Shown piece after piece: positions 38,861 through 47,826 of a stretch of DNA of 64,000 nt (position 1 is the stretch's first letter; each line of letters opens with the position of its first letter). The translations under genes were made by a program, and so were the position numbers. Source of the DNA: Parietichytrium sp. I65-24A (taxonomy: Eukaryota; Sar; Bigyra; Thraustochytrida; Thraustochytriidae); assembly GCA_012862575.1 (NCBI GenBank), contig BLSF01000016.1, forward strand, positions 62,001-126,000. The letters are read 5' to 3'. Below the pieces are notes generated by a model. It was not told where the DNA came from, did no database searches, and saw only the letters and a program-made list of their open reading frames with translations.

Positions 38861-38889
38861 GCAGACCCCAAACGACGAGTTCGAGCTTG
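38861..38889 (+). promoter_or_regulatory. Promoter element shared by the tandem membrane-protein genes (copy B)
   Basis: GCAGACCCCAAACGACG followed by CGAGCTTG lies about 63 bp before the ATG at 38952; see copy A at 36409-36441. Confidence 0.5.
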
Positions 38890-38951
38890 CAAAGCCAAGT
38901 GCCATATTCAAACGTCGATCCGCTCGCGCTACGTAAACATAGCAAAGCAAA

Positions 38952-39485
38952 ATGCAGGCTGCCGGCCCAACAATTGACGAGCTGAAGAGCAAGCTGTACA
39001 AGCTTTGCGGCGTTCTGGTCTTCTTCGCTCTCCTCTCATTCATTTTCAATGTTGCATTCCCTTATGACGACAGCGCAGCATGGTGGCAGACCGTTCTCCC
39101 AGCTGTTCTCGGCCTTCTCCTTGCTCTTCTTCTTCCATGGTGCGGTTACCAGGGAGCCAAGGATAACAACGCTGGCCTCCTCACCCTCGGATGCGTTTGT
39201 GCTGGTATCTGCTCTGCCTGCTCCCTTCTCTCCGCAATTTTGGGGATTGTTGGTCTCATTGCACTCAGTAGCATTGAAAGCTCCTCTTCTGACATCGATG
39301 TCGATGACACCCTGGTGGCTTTGGGTTGGGTTAGTGTCGTGTTCACCTTCATCCAGGGCATCCTGTTTATCTTGGTCGCCGTCACAGAGAACAACATCAA
39401 GAGCGCCATCGTCGTGGACCAGATCATCATCTCCAACGGCGCTCCAATGACCACTCGCCAGGTTCCAGTTGCGCACAATGTTTAA
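38952..39485 (+). CDS. Four-helix membrane protein, tandem paralogue 2
   Basis: The protein has 177 residues and starts MQAAGPTIDELKSKLYKLCG. Four hydrophobic helices lie at about 18-38, 47-66, 75-108 and 124-148, with a small polar loop SSIESSSSDIDVDD between the third and fourth. The second and third helices flank CGYQGAKDNNAGLLTLGCVC, the best conserved part shared with the gene at 36540. The C-terminus GAPMTTRQVPVAHNV is also shared. The Gly/Leu/Cys-rich helices suggest tight packing or oligomerisation. Codon use is strongly biased to C-ending codons, which suggests high expression, in contrast to paralogue 1. No known family is recognised. Confidence 0.7.
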   Translation: MQAAGPTIDELKSKLYKLCGVLVFFALLSFIFNVAFPYDDSAAWWQTVLPAVLGLLLALLLPWCGYQGAKDNNAGLLTLGCVCAGICSACSLLSAILGIVGLIALSSIESSSSDIDVDDTLVALGWVSVVFTFIQGILFILVAVTENNIKSAIVVDQIIISNGAPMTTRQVPVAHNV

Positions 39486-39862
39486 GCCCCTTCGCGAGAC
39501 GAGCAGATTGGAATGGCTATTGCGGCGACGGCCACCTCTTCTCTCCGTGATCTGAGAATCATACTATCTTGTTTTGTACTGAGTTTAACTTCAAAAAGCG
39601 AGCTGTTATCTATAAATACGTCACGGTGCGTCTTTTCTTTGATTCTGGTCAGTTTTATTGCTGTGTCTAGACGTCTGCATTTGTGTGAACATTTCCACAC
39701 AACTTGAAGAATCAGCCAAGCAAAAGTGTCGGAATCCAGTGACTGTGAAATGAGAGGCCTGCCTATAAGCGCCGCTTGTTCTAGATGAAGAGGGGGAAAC
39801 AACAGAGAGAATGGAAACAGGTTCATGCTTTTCATATGTTACGAATGGGCACTCGCTAGAGG
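39486..39862. other. Spacer between convergent genes
   Basis: It separates the 3' ends of membrane-protein gene 2 and the G-alpha gene. I see nothing else in it. Confidence 0.5.
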
Positions 39863-40948
39863 TTACCCAAAGAATTTCGATTCAGACAGAGTCTTTTGCA
39901 GAATAGATTGTCCAATCCGCTCAATAATGGTCCTCATCAGCCGTGTGTCTGTGGCGCAGGTTGAGATTATATTGGCGAGAGCTTGTGCATCGTTCTCCTC
40001 TTCCCCAAGAGCCTGCAATACCTTGCCTTTGAAGAAGGCTAGTACGGATTCCAAGTCGTTCGCCCCCTGATACTCGGGAAAAAACTCGCTCACCTTCAAA
40101 CCTTGCAATTTTGCCTCCAAGAGATCAACCTTGTTGAGCAAGACGATTATTGTGGCATGCTGAAAGCACTCCGTTTGTCTGACCATCGATAAAATATCCA
40201 GCTGGGCCTGAAGCACGTTTCCTGCTTGATTCACGTTCGAATATTCTGCCAGAGAAAGCACGTATAATATTGCATTCAAGCCCTCCGCGTGTTTGGCCCA
40301 TTCCGTCCGCTCGTGCGCCTGGCCACCCACGTCTGTGCACTCAACATGCAGCGTTGTTGGTTTGCCTATGAGAGAGACCACGCCCATCTCGAAGTGAATT
40401 GTGTGACTGTCTGCGGTGGACCTCCGAAGGTGGAGCATATCGTCGTCAGAGGGCAAGTACGAGTTCAGCTTTATCCTGTCTAGTTGCTCCAAAAAGTAGC
40501 CGGTTAAAATAGGCAGAATCTTCTCTGCCCCAGCCGCCCTGGTCGGGTGCTGGAATTCTTGATAAACGGATTGAATGCCTGGGTCACGCCATAGCCTCTC
40601 CACCACATTCCACGGCACTTGCGAATTGTCGAACGGTTTGGACACGTCGCGTACTTTGACTTGCAGCAGGAAGGGCTTCAGCTCGTCCGCAAGGTCCTCG
40701 TTCTCCTCCAGTACCTCCATCCCATAATCATCCGTTGCAGCGTCAAGGTCGATCAACGTTTCTATCAAATTCTCCAAGATCATGTCCCGCGCCAGCAGCC
40801 GGTCCTTCTCCTCAAAGCCCTCCTTGTACAGGATACGAAACTGCTTGAAAATCGTCGACTTGCCTACATTCGCGCCTCCGAGCAGCAGAATCTTGATATG
40901 CGGCACGGGCTGCGTCCTGTTAGCCTGGCTCATGCACACAGCCCCCAT
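39863..40948 (-). CDS. Heterotrimeric G-protein alpha subunit, divergent
   Basis: The protein has 361 residues. It starts MGAVCMSQ: Gly2 fits N-myristoylation and Cys5 palmitoylation, as in membrane-bound G-alpha proteins. G motifs appear in order: the P-loop GGANVGKST (24-32); a helical insert (about 45-165); switch I DMLHLRRSTADSHTIHF, in which Arg175 and Thr178 align with the catalytic Arg and Mg-binding Thr; switch II DVGGQ (206-210) with the catalytic Gln; LNKVD (271-275); and TCATDT (330-335). The P-loop departs from the usual GAGESGKST: the Glu-Ser pair is Asn-Val. TTGI of switch I has become TADS. GTPase residues are kept, so nucleotide cycling is expected, but receptor and G-beta contact surfaces may differ. 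Its ATG faces an adenylyl-cyclase-like gene 2.2 kb away. Confidence 0.85.
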   Translation of the reverse strand: MGAVCMSQANRTQPVPHIKILLLGGANVGKSTIFKQFRILYKEGFEEKDRLLARDMILENLIETLIDLDAATDDYGMEVLEENEDLADELKPFLLQVKVRDVSKPFDNSQVPWNVVERLWRDPGIQSVYQEFQHPTRAAGAEKILPILTGYFLEQLDRIKLNSYLPSDDDMLHLRRSTADSHTIHFEMGVVSLIGKPTTLHVECTDVGGQAHERTEWAKHAEGLNAILYVLSLAEYSNVNQAGNVLQAQLDILSMVRQTECFQHATIIVLLNKVDLLEAKLQGLKVSEFFPEYQGANDLESVLAFFKGKVLQALGEEENDAQALANIISTCATDTRLMRTIIERIGQSILQKTLSESKFFG

Positions 40949-41334
40949 CGCGCCCAGCTACTCGGCCCCGACGGGCTCAAAACTACCACGCTAGCCCTGC
41001 CAGCCCAGCTCTCGGTTTTCGGTGCACCAAAAGCAAAGAGCCACGACCGCAGCTTCTGCCAACGCCAACGCAACGCCAACTCCGACGGCGACCGCGAACC
41101 AACCTCCGACGTCAAGTCTCTCTTTCTATCTCTCCCTCTCTATCTCTCACGTGCTCGGCGCGCAGATGACAAGACAGCTCAAGCGCGAGAGGAGCACAGC
41201 GCATGCGTGTCCTTGTTCACAACCAACGAAGGACGCAGTCGCCGTCCGATCAATCCGAACAATCCACGCTCGACCGACCCGGGCACTCTCCAAACTTTCG
41301 ACGCCTTGCAACGCCCACTCATATGACTCTGGCC

Positions 41335-41375
41335 TCGCGTGCTTCACGTGCTTCACGTGCTTCGCGTGCCTCAGG
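41335..41375. repeat. GTGCTTCAC-type 9-bp tandem repeat
   Basis: About four imperfect copies (GTGCTTCAC, GTGCTTCAC, GTGCTTCGC, GTGCCTCAG). Confidence 0.65.
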
Positions 41376-42109
41376 TGCCTTCGCTGTCTCTGCGGTCTCT
41401 GGTCTCTCGACCTTGAACTTCTTGAAATGTGCAAGCGCAACGTACAAACAGCAAAGAGCTAGGTAGCTAGGCGCGAAGGCACCGCCAGCTAGATGACACA
41501 GTGCACAACGCGTCTCTAGCTGGCTAGCCTGGGAAACGAGGAAGGAAAGAAGGAAGGAAGGGAGGGAGGTGATTAGCACCTTACGATTGTGTTTGCCTTA
41601 GAGGCGCCAGCAAGGAATGCGAGCGGGCAACCGCTCGAAATATGAGCCGAAGTGTATACGACCTTGACAACAATCACAATACAATAGTGAGAACGACAAT
41701 AGTGATAGCGATGGGAACCACAGTAACAAGAACATGGACAAGCACAGTGCCGCGGCTACTGCGCAGGCACGAGCGGTGCCAGGCCTCCGCTAGCTCTAAC
41801 GATACTTTCACCTCCTTCCTTCCTCCCTTGAACGCATGCATGCATGCGCTTCCGCATTATGGGCAACAGCCAAACCCAGCAAAACAAGCTAATCAGCAGA
41901 ATACCCTCTTGCTTTCCTTTCTTCGCAATGTATTAGAAATTCTATTTTCGCATTTCTTTTCTTCTCATTTCCTCCCTTCCTTCCCGCACCTCGCTCTTCT
42001 GTCGGGCCTCCAATCGCAGTCGTTGCAACCAATTTCTCAATTCCAAATTACACTATTCTTACTTTCCTTTCTTCATTCATAGTCAATTGGTTGACTGATT
42101 GATTGATTG

Positions 42110-42131
42110 TTGATTGATCATGATCAATCAA
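42110..42131. repeat. Perfect 22-bp palindrome in an ATTG-rich tract
   Basis: Two 11-base arms, exact inverted repeats, centred on TCATGA. It lies between GATT and AATC short repeats, so it may have grown by slippage. Confidence 0.7.
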
Positions 42132-43160
42132 TCAAGAGAGTCCAACTGTAAAGTGTACTATGCATGTAAATTGGAATTGCAAATTCTTCTCAATTCTCAA
42201 TTCGAAGTATCCTAAATTCAAAATGCTCAGCGCTCACGCTCCATAGCCAGCGCTGGTACTGAGTACTCGATACTCAGCAGCGGCGACTCGAAGTCGAGCT
42301 CCTCGCGTTTTTAAGTACATTGAGTTGATTTCAAGTAAAGTTCAAAATTCGAAGTTCGATCGCTTTCGAACGGATAAGGTCCGTTGAAATGAAATGCCGG
42401 GGGACTGGACTATACGACACGTTAGCACCTATAGGCTCTTTCCCCCCGAGGTTTGCGACCATGTTCATTCTCTTTTCTCGGTCAGTTCTCATTGACAGTG
42501 ACATCTAACAGACAACATTGTTTGGTTTTGGTTGAGACGGCGCACGCAGTTAGCAGATGGCAAAAGATGGTGGAAGATGATACTAGCAGCACGGGAGGAA
42601 GGCGCTAGAGGTCTTTGCGAAATGCTCCCACCGTCAGAGAGCGATGGATTGGTCGTTTATGTTACTCAGCAAGTTACGGGTGAATGAGTGAATGAGTTGA
42701 TGATGCTCTCTGTCTCTCGGCGCTTTGCAAGGTTCGTGGACTCTCGCACCCGGACGTATTGATGATGCCAGGTTCGTGTTCCCCGCTCCCAAGCAAGCAC
42801 GAGGGGAAAACGCTGTGTTCATGAATGGATCTTATAAAAATCGGAACTTGTTACCGAGCACCGGCGGCCGCCTCTTTTGGCGTGTTCGCTTCAAACTGAG
42901 CTGTACAAGTTTTGTGGAGGATAGGCACCCGGCAAGGAACAACAACTGTACCAGCACCACTTGCTATTGGCTTTCCTGGTCCTCCTTATGCAGCCAGCCG
43001 AGCCAGCTACAAGCTATAAGGAGTTGACCAGTGCCCTGGTACGATGTTTTAGCAACCCTATTTCCCCGTGCGAGAAGGCCACACCCGCGAGGGAAGACAG
43101 CTCGTGTCGCGAAGTTGCTGGGCTGTACCACCTGTCGAGCACCGCAAGAACGCTCCCGTG

Positions 43161-46100
43161 ATGGATACCAAGGGACAGTTTAGAACGCTGCATGAGGACA
43201 GCGAAGATGGTATTTCCAATTTGCCGACCATGCTGGTGGACACCGAGACAACGATTTCCACGAGACGGCTCACCCTTGGGTCGGGGCCCTTGTATCGCAG
43301 CAGATCGATAGAGTCCGTGCCGAGCCGGTCTAGCTCAATGAACAGCATCGACATGCATGGGGGTTCGTTTCGCAAGGATCTGGATGACTTTTCCACCAAC
43401 TCAATGACTCGAAGTATGAAGGCCAAGGATGGCTTTGATTTTAGCAACCATGAGAGAAATAACCGATTGCACTCTGGCAGCCCAGGTGGAGGCTTCGGTG
43501 GCGGGTCAAGAATGTACGCCCCGAAGGACTTGCGGAAGCTGGCCACTTTTGTCCCTCACCAGCTTTTACCCTTCTTGAAGCCAAACCAAGACTCGGGAGA
43601 CCTTTTACAGCCATTTTTTGCGACAAATTTTAGCATTGTGATGTTAGCGGATGTCTCTGGTTTTACAAAGCTAAGTGAAAAATTTTGCGCCATGGGCCCA
43701 GAGGGCGTCGACCGGCTTTCAGAGCTTATCAGCGACTTTCTCGGCGAGATCATTAGAAAAATTCACTCGTACAATGGGGACATCGTAGGATTCGCAGGGG
43801 ACGCGCTCATCATCACCTGGCCAACCACGGAGCCTTGGAGCCATGTTACCGTCAGCACCGAGTGCACAGAGCAAGTTCTTCGAGTTTTAAAGTGCGGCTT
43901 AGACCTTGCTGAGATGACGCACGAAGAGCTTAGTTTGCACATTGGCATCTCCAGCGGCCTCACAACATTTTGCGTGCTTGGAAGCGACGTGGTGAACACT
44001 CAATGGTCATGCCTTGTTGTTGGGCACCCCATTCTTCGCATGGGCGATGCGGAGCGGTATGCTGGAAGTCGGCAAGTCGTGGTAACGCAAGAAACTTATG
44101 CGATGGTGGATACCTTTTGTGATGTACAAGAGATCAAGGAGAGCGCGGAAGCGGGCGACGGAAAGGGGCCGTGCGTTTTGCTAAAGTCCGTGTCCAAGCC
44201 GGAGTCCATGTCGTGGACTCCTCCGAGGAATGTGTACGAATTCGATGATAGCTTCTTGTCTGGCCAACAGTTCTCTGACAAGCTTCGAAACTTTATTCCT
44301 GGACCGGCGATGGAGGTCCTGCGCTCCAATGGACAGTACTTGAACGAATACAGGAAGCGCATTTCCGTTCTTTTCGTTATGCTAGATGACTTTCCCATTG
44401 ATGTCTTCAACCCAACACCGGATGGGAAGGCAATCCTGGACACCTTTCAAGGGATTTTGTCTGACTTGCAGAAAACGTTGGCGTCCTACAACGGGTTAAT
44501 GAGGCAATTTATTATCGACGACAAGGGCTGCGTCTTCATCGCCTGTTTTGGGGTTGCGGGACATACCCACAGAGATGATCCTGCTCGCGCGCTTGGGTGC
44601 GGGCTTGCTATTGCAGAGGCTTGCAGGACCCGAAAAATTAAGTCTTTCACTGGCCTCACAACTGGCGCAGCGTTCTGCGGTGCGGTCGGAAGTGCAGAAA
44701 GACGTGAGTACGCGATGATTGGGCGCGATGTGAACCTTGCCGCACGTTTGATGTCGCTGGCTAAGAAACATGCAACGCAAAACAACATTAACGATGTGCT
44801 GCTTCTCAACGAATCCACATATCAGGAGACAAAGTCAGAGCACCACGTCTCCTTTCAGGCTCTCGAGCCCGTCGTATTGAAAGGGTCTGAGAACCTCATC
44901 ACAGTTTATCGCGCTACAAGTACACAAAGAGCAGCTCTGCAGAATGCACCCAATAAATATCCAACGCGAGGAAATGAGCCACTTGTGGGCCGAGAGGATG
45001 AATACAAGGAAATTTGCGAAACAGTGCTCAAAGAGCACCGAGGTGGCAAAGTGTGCATAGTTGAAGGTGGCCAGGGCTTTGGAAAGTCTTGCATCGTCAC
45101 AAATGTTTGTGCCAGAGTGTCCGGGATGGGGTTTATGACGATGAGGTTCAAAGCACTCGAAAGCACACGCAACGCTCCATATGTGATATTCCGGCAGCTC
45201 TTTTGGTCCATCTTGGACTCGGACAGCGGGAAACGCCAGGCACATAGTAAGGAGGACCTCGAAGCCCTGCGAAAAGAACTGCTGCTACCATTCTTGGACA
45301 CTGTCGCAGAAAAGCACGTCTTGGCCAAGTTGCAGAGCCACCATCGGCACCACCACCATCACCACCACCACCACCACAAACACCAGGCTTCGGACAAAAA
45401 TTCGTCCATCAGGCAAAGATCCATGGGAAGCGAGATATTGTCCAATTCTGAGACAAAAATCAGTCTGAACACGGCATCGGAGGAGAGCTGTGCAAAGCTC
45501 AAGTCGTCCAAAACGCTCGTGGCTCGTCATGACGCCAGTGCCAATGGAAGAGTACGGAGAGCGTCGATTCGGCGAGTGTTCGGAAGTTTCTCGCAGACAG
45601 GCGAGGCCATCGTGTATGCGGCGAGCTCTCCAGATGCTCAGCAGCCACACCACGGTTTTGCACGCCGCGACAGGCGACAAAGCGACCCGAATCTCGTAAC
45701 TTCGGGAAAGATGTTTCGAGTAAACCCCGTAGAAGAAGAAGGTAAAGCAACCTCCATTCTTGCTGGCAGCGCTGAGAAGGAGGAGAACATTTTGGAGGAA
45801 AACAGTGGTTCGAAGGCCAACAATGAAGATGGCGCGAACCAATCTGAACCACGGGCTGAGGAGGAGACGAAGGCTCGGGAAGGAAACCCAAACACTCTTT
45901 CACCAGAGGAAATGGAAGAAGAAAAGCAAAAGTATATCGAGAGGTACCTGTTGCCCCTCATGAAGAATATTCTTGGATTTACGTGGTCCATCGAGACCAA
46001 ATGGAAGGGCACAAAGTCGTTGGAGGCCCACGGCCCCGCCGCAAGCCACCAAATGATCAAATTGATGATGAGTGCACTGGTGGACCGTATGACAGAAGAT

Positions 46101-47336
46101 AGGACAGTCATCTTCATTGACGACGCGGAGTACGTAGATAGCTTGTCCGGCAGAGCATTGGTCCCACTTCTAAAGTCATCCAACAAGGATGTTTCCCTCG
46201 TGATGACCCAAAAGCCCTCCGACGAGTCTCCCGACTGGCAAGCCGAGCTCACGATGCACTTTGACACCAAGAGAGTCCTCGTGAAGCCGCTTGGAGGAGA
46301 TGATATTCGGAAACTGATCTACGAGGTTGTCGGCGAGAACGGCTTGAACGAAAACGCAATCAAGTTTATCATTGAACAGAGTCACGGAAATCCCGCAAAT
46401 GCTTTTGAGCTTGCAAAGAGTCTTCAAGAAACTGAGAACGACTCGTTTTTGGAAAACAAAGCCAGCATTCTTGAGCACGCTATTCAGGCACGCTTTGATC
46501 GTCTGCCGGATACCCACCGCGCTCTACTTAAAACCGCCTCGGTAATTGGAAGCACGTTCCCGTATGGGTGCCTCCTTAGCCTTGTGCCGCGGTGCATCTC
46601 GCGAAAGGGAGCATCCGCTCTCTCCCACGTTCTTGTCGACTTGGTGTCAGGGGAGTGGCTTGATGAGCTCAGCGGCGAGCACTCGGATGAGGCAATGTAC
46701 GCTTTTCGAAGTGAGCAGGCGCGCGATATATGCTACAACCTGAACACTTCTCGCAACCTCAAGATGATACACCTTTCTGTCGCACAGTATTTCGAGAAAA
46801 CTTACGACGAAGACTTGCGCCCATACTTTTCGCTATTGTCGTATCACTATCGAATGTCTCAGAATGATACGATGGCACTAAAGTTCCTGACTTACTCGTT
46901 CAGGCTCAATTTAAATATCGGAGCGATCCCTGAATCGCATGGGATTCTCTCCACGGTCCTTTCGCTAAACGTGGAACCGCGCAAAATTCTGGATGCTCTC
47001 GATGACATGTTCTCCTTGGTCAAGCGCCACGAGGATCGGGAGCGGAACCTCGGGTATGCGGATGCCTTTGTGCCGCAGCCGAACGTGATGGCCATTGCGG
47101 CAAGGGATCACGGAAGCTCGGGACACAACCAACGGAATGCGGGTGGCAACGTGAGCTTCATCAACAGTTTTGGAATCGCCCCGTTCATTGCGCGCCTTCA
47201 CAATGCTATCATAGACTTCGAGATTCAAGTGGAGGAAATCGAGCGCCAAGAACGCATAAAAAAGAAGCAAGAGGAGAAAGAGAAGGCCAAAGCAAATGCG
47301 CCTCCACCCTCGTCCAAGTCCTGTGCTATTCTGTAA
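43161..47336 (+). CDS. Soluble-adenylyl-cyclase-like protein: two class III cyclase domains, P-loop ATPase, C-terminal CaaX box
   Basis: The protein has 1391 residues from the ATG at 43161 (MDTKGQFRTLHEDSED); the upstream frame has no ATG. Cyclase domain 1 (about 158-320) has LADVSGFTKL and GFAGDALIITW, supplying the two metal-binding Asp residues. Domain 2 (about 397-585) has FGVAGHTHRDDPARAL and SAERREYAMIGRDVNLAARL but lacks the first Asp motif, as expected for an asymmetric pair. A P-loop ATPase module follows: GGQGFGKS at about 635 and VIFIDDAEYVDS at about 981. This order is that of ADCY10-type soluble cyclases. The Lys before the second Asp of ADCY10 (KFAGDAL), implicated in bicarbonate binding, is Gly here. 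A His run lies at about 726-740. The C-terminus KSCAIL is a CaaX box with Leu, predicting geranylgeranylation and membrane anchoring, which is not usual in this family. Product is probably cAMP. Confidence 0.85.
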   Translation: MDTKGQFRTLHEDSEDGISNLPTMLVDTETTISTRRLTLGSGPLYRSRSIESVPSRSSSMNSIDMHGGSFRKDLDDFSTNSMTRSMKAKDGFDFSNHERNNRLHSGSPGGGFGGGSRMYAPKDLRKLATFVPHQLLPFLKPNQDSGDLLQPFFATNFSIVMLADVSGFTKLSEKFCAMGPEGVDRLSELISDFLGEIIRKIHSYNGDIVGFAGDALIITWPTTEPWSHVTVSTECTEQVLRVLKCGLDLAEMTHEELSLHIGISSGLTTFCVLGSDVVNTQWSCLVVGHPILRMGDAERYAGSRQVVVTQETYAMVDTFCDVQEIKESAEAGDGKGPCVLLKSVSKPESMSWTPPRNVYEFDDSFLSGQQFSDKLRNFIPGPAMEVLRSNGQYLNEYRKRISVLFVMLDDFPIDVFNPTPDGKAILDTFQGILSDLQKTLASYNGLMRQFIIDDKGCVFIACFGVAGHTHRDDPARALGCGLAIAEACRTRKIKSFTGLTTGAAFCGAVGSAERREYAMIGRDVNLAARLMSLAKKHATQNNINDVLLLNESTYQETKSEHHVSFQALEPVVLKGSENLITVYRATSTQRAALQNAPNKYPTRGNEPLVGREDEYKEICETVLKEHRGGKVCIVEGGQGFGKSCIVTNVCARVSGMGFMTMRFKALESTRNAPYVIFRQLFWSILDSDSGKRQAHSKEDLEALRKELLLPFLDTVAEKHVLAKLQSHHRHHHHHHHHHHKHQASDKNSSIRQRSMGSEILSNSETKISLNTASEESCAKLKSSKTLVARHDASANGRVRRASIRRVFGSFSQTGEAIVYAASSPDAQQPHHGFARRDRRQSDPNLVTSGKMFRVNPVEEEGKATSILAGSAEKEENILEENSGSKANNEDGANQSEPRAEEETKAREGNPNTLSPEEMEEEKQKYIERYLLPLMKNILGFTWSIETKWKGTKSLEAHGPAASHQMIKLMMSALVDRMTEDRTVIFIDDAEYVDSLSGRALVPLLKSSNKDVSLVMTQKPSDESPDWQAELTMHFDTKRVLVKPLGGDDIRKLIYEVVGENGLNENAIKFIIEQSHGNPANAFELAKSLQETENDSFLENKASILEHAIQARFDRLPDTHRALLKTASVIGSTFPYGCLLSLVPRCISRKGASALSHVLVDLVSGEWLDELSGEHSDEAMYAFRSEQARDICYNLNTSRNLKMIHLSVAQYFEKTYDEDLRPYFSLLSYHYRMSQNDTMALKFLTYSFRLNLNIGAIPESHGILSTVLSLNVEPRKILDALDDMFSLVKRHEDRERNLGYADAFVPQPNVMAIAARDHGSSGHNQRNAGGNVSFINSFGIAPFIARLHNAIIDFEIQVEEIERQERIKKKQEEKEKAKANAPPPSSKSCAIL

Positions 47337-47826
47337 TCTTGCTCAAAAAGAGGAGATTGGCAATGGAACAACTTTCTTTAAGGAATATTTTGTATGTATT
47401 CCTCTGACTACTAATTCACAGGGAGTAAGGGGATCTCGCAGAACCGGTTTGGATGTCTTTCTTACTCGTAATTATTTTGTTCAACAAAACATTTCAAAAA
47501 GTCTCAGTTTCGAAGGCTCCCTTTTTCACCTCGCAGCTGCCAGCAGCTGTCGCCATGTTTTTTAGCCTTGGCAAGGTAATGGTTACGTAGTTTCTCCGCG
47601 AGAACAAGCTTAATCTCGCAGCGCAGCGCAGCGCCTCTACAATTTTTTGTTTGTTGAGACACGACACACAGGCGAGGTTCGCCGTAAAAGCCAATATTGT
47701 GTTTGTGCAATCGAACAAATATTTATTGTTTCTATTTAGAAAGCCAGCAATATGTTGCTTGCACCAATAGGGGTAAGAAAAGCCGAGAACCTAAAAAAAG
47801 AAGACGCGAGCGAAAACGCCGAGTCC
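47337..47826. other. Spacer between convergent genes
   Basis: It separates the cyclase and CCT-beta stops. I see no coding sequence. Confidence 0.5.

Larger units (their letters stand above)
37023..38951. other. Intergenic region between the tandem membrane-protein genes, 1.9 kb
   Basis: It is notably rich in CTAG-containing words (37520-38030). It includes the minus-strand motif copy CTGACAGTGAATTCT (37877-37891) and the promoter element copy B (38861-38889). The short frames present have no protein character. It may include a decayed third paralogue, but I see no trace of the conserved GAPMTTRQ tail. Confidence 0.45.
40949..43160. other. Intergenic region between G-alpha and cyclase genes, 2.2 kb
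   Basis: It contains a 9-bp GTGCTTCAC-type repeat (41335-41375), a CTAG-rich stretch (41455-41535), C/T-rich tracts (41930-42000), a perfect 22-bp palindrome (42110-42131), and GAGTACTCGA-type words near 42255. The last 430 bp before the cyclase include open frames without a clear start; no second gene can be supported. Confidence 0.45.

Noticed and set aside
42725-43160. A possible extra gene or N-terminal extension before the cyclase
   Set aside because: The frames lack an ATG in the right phase or protein-like composition; the cyclase has a good ATG at 43161.
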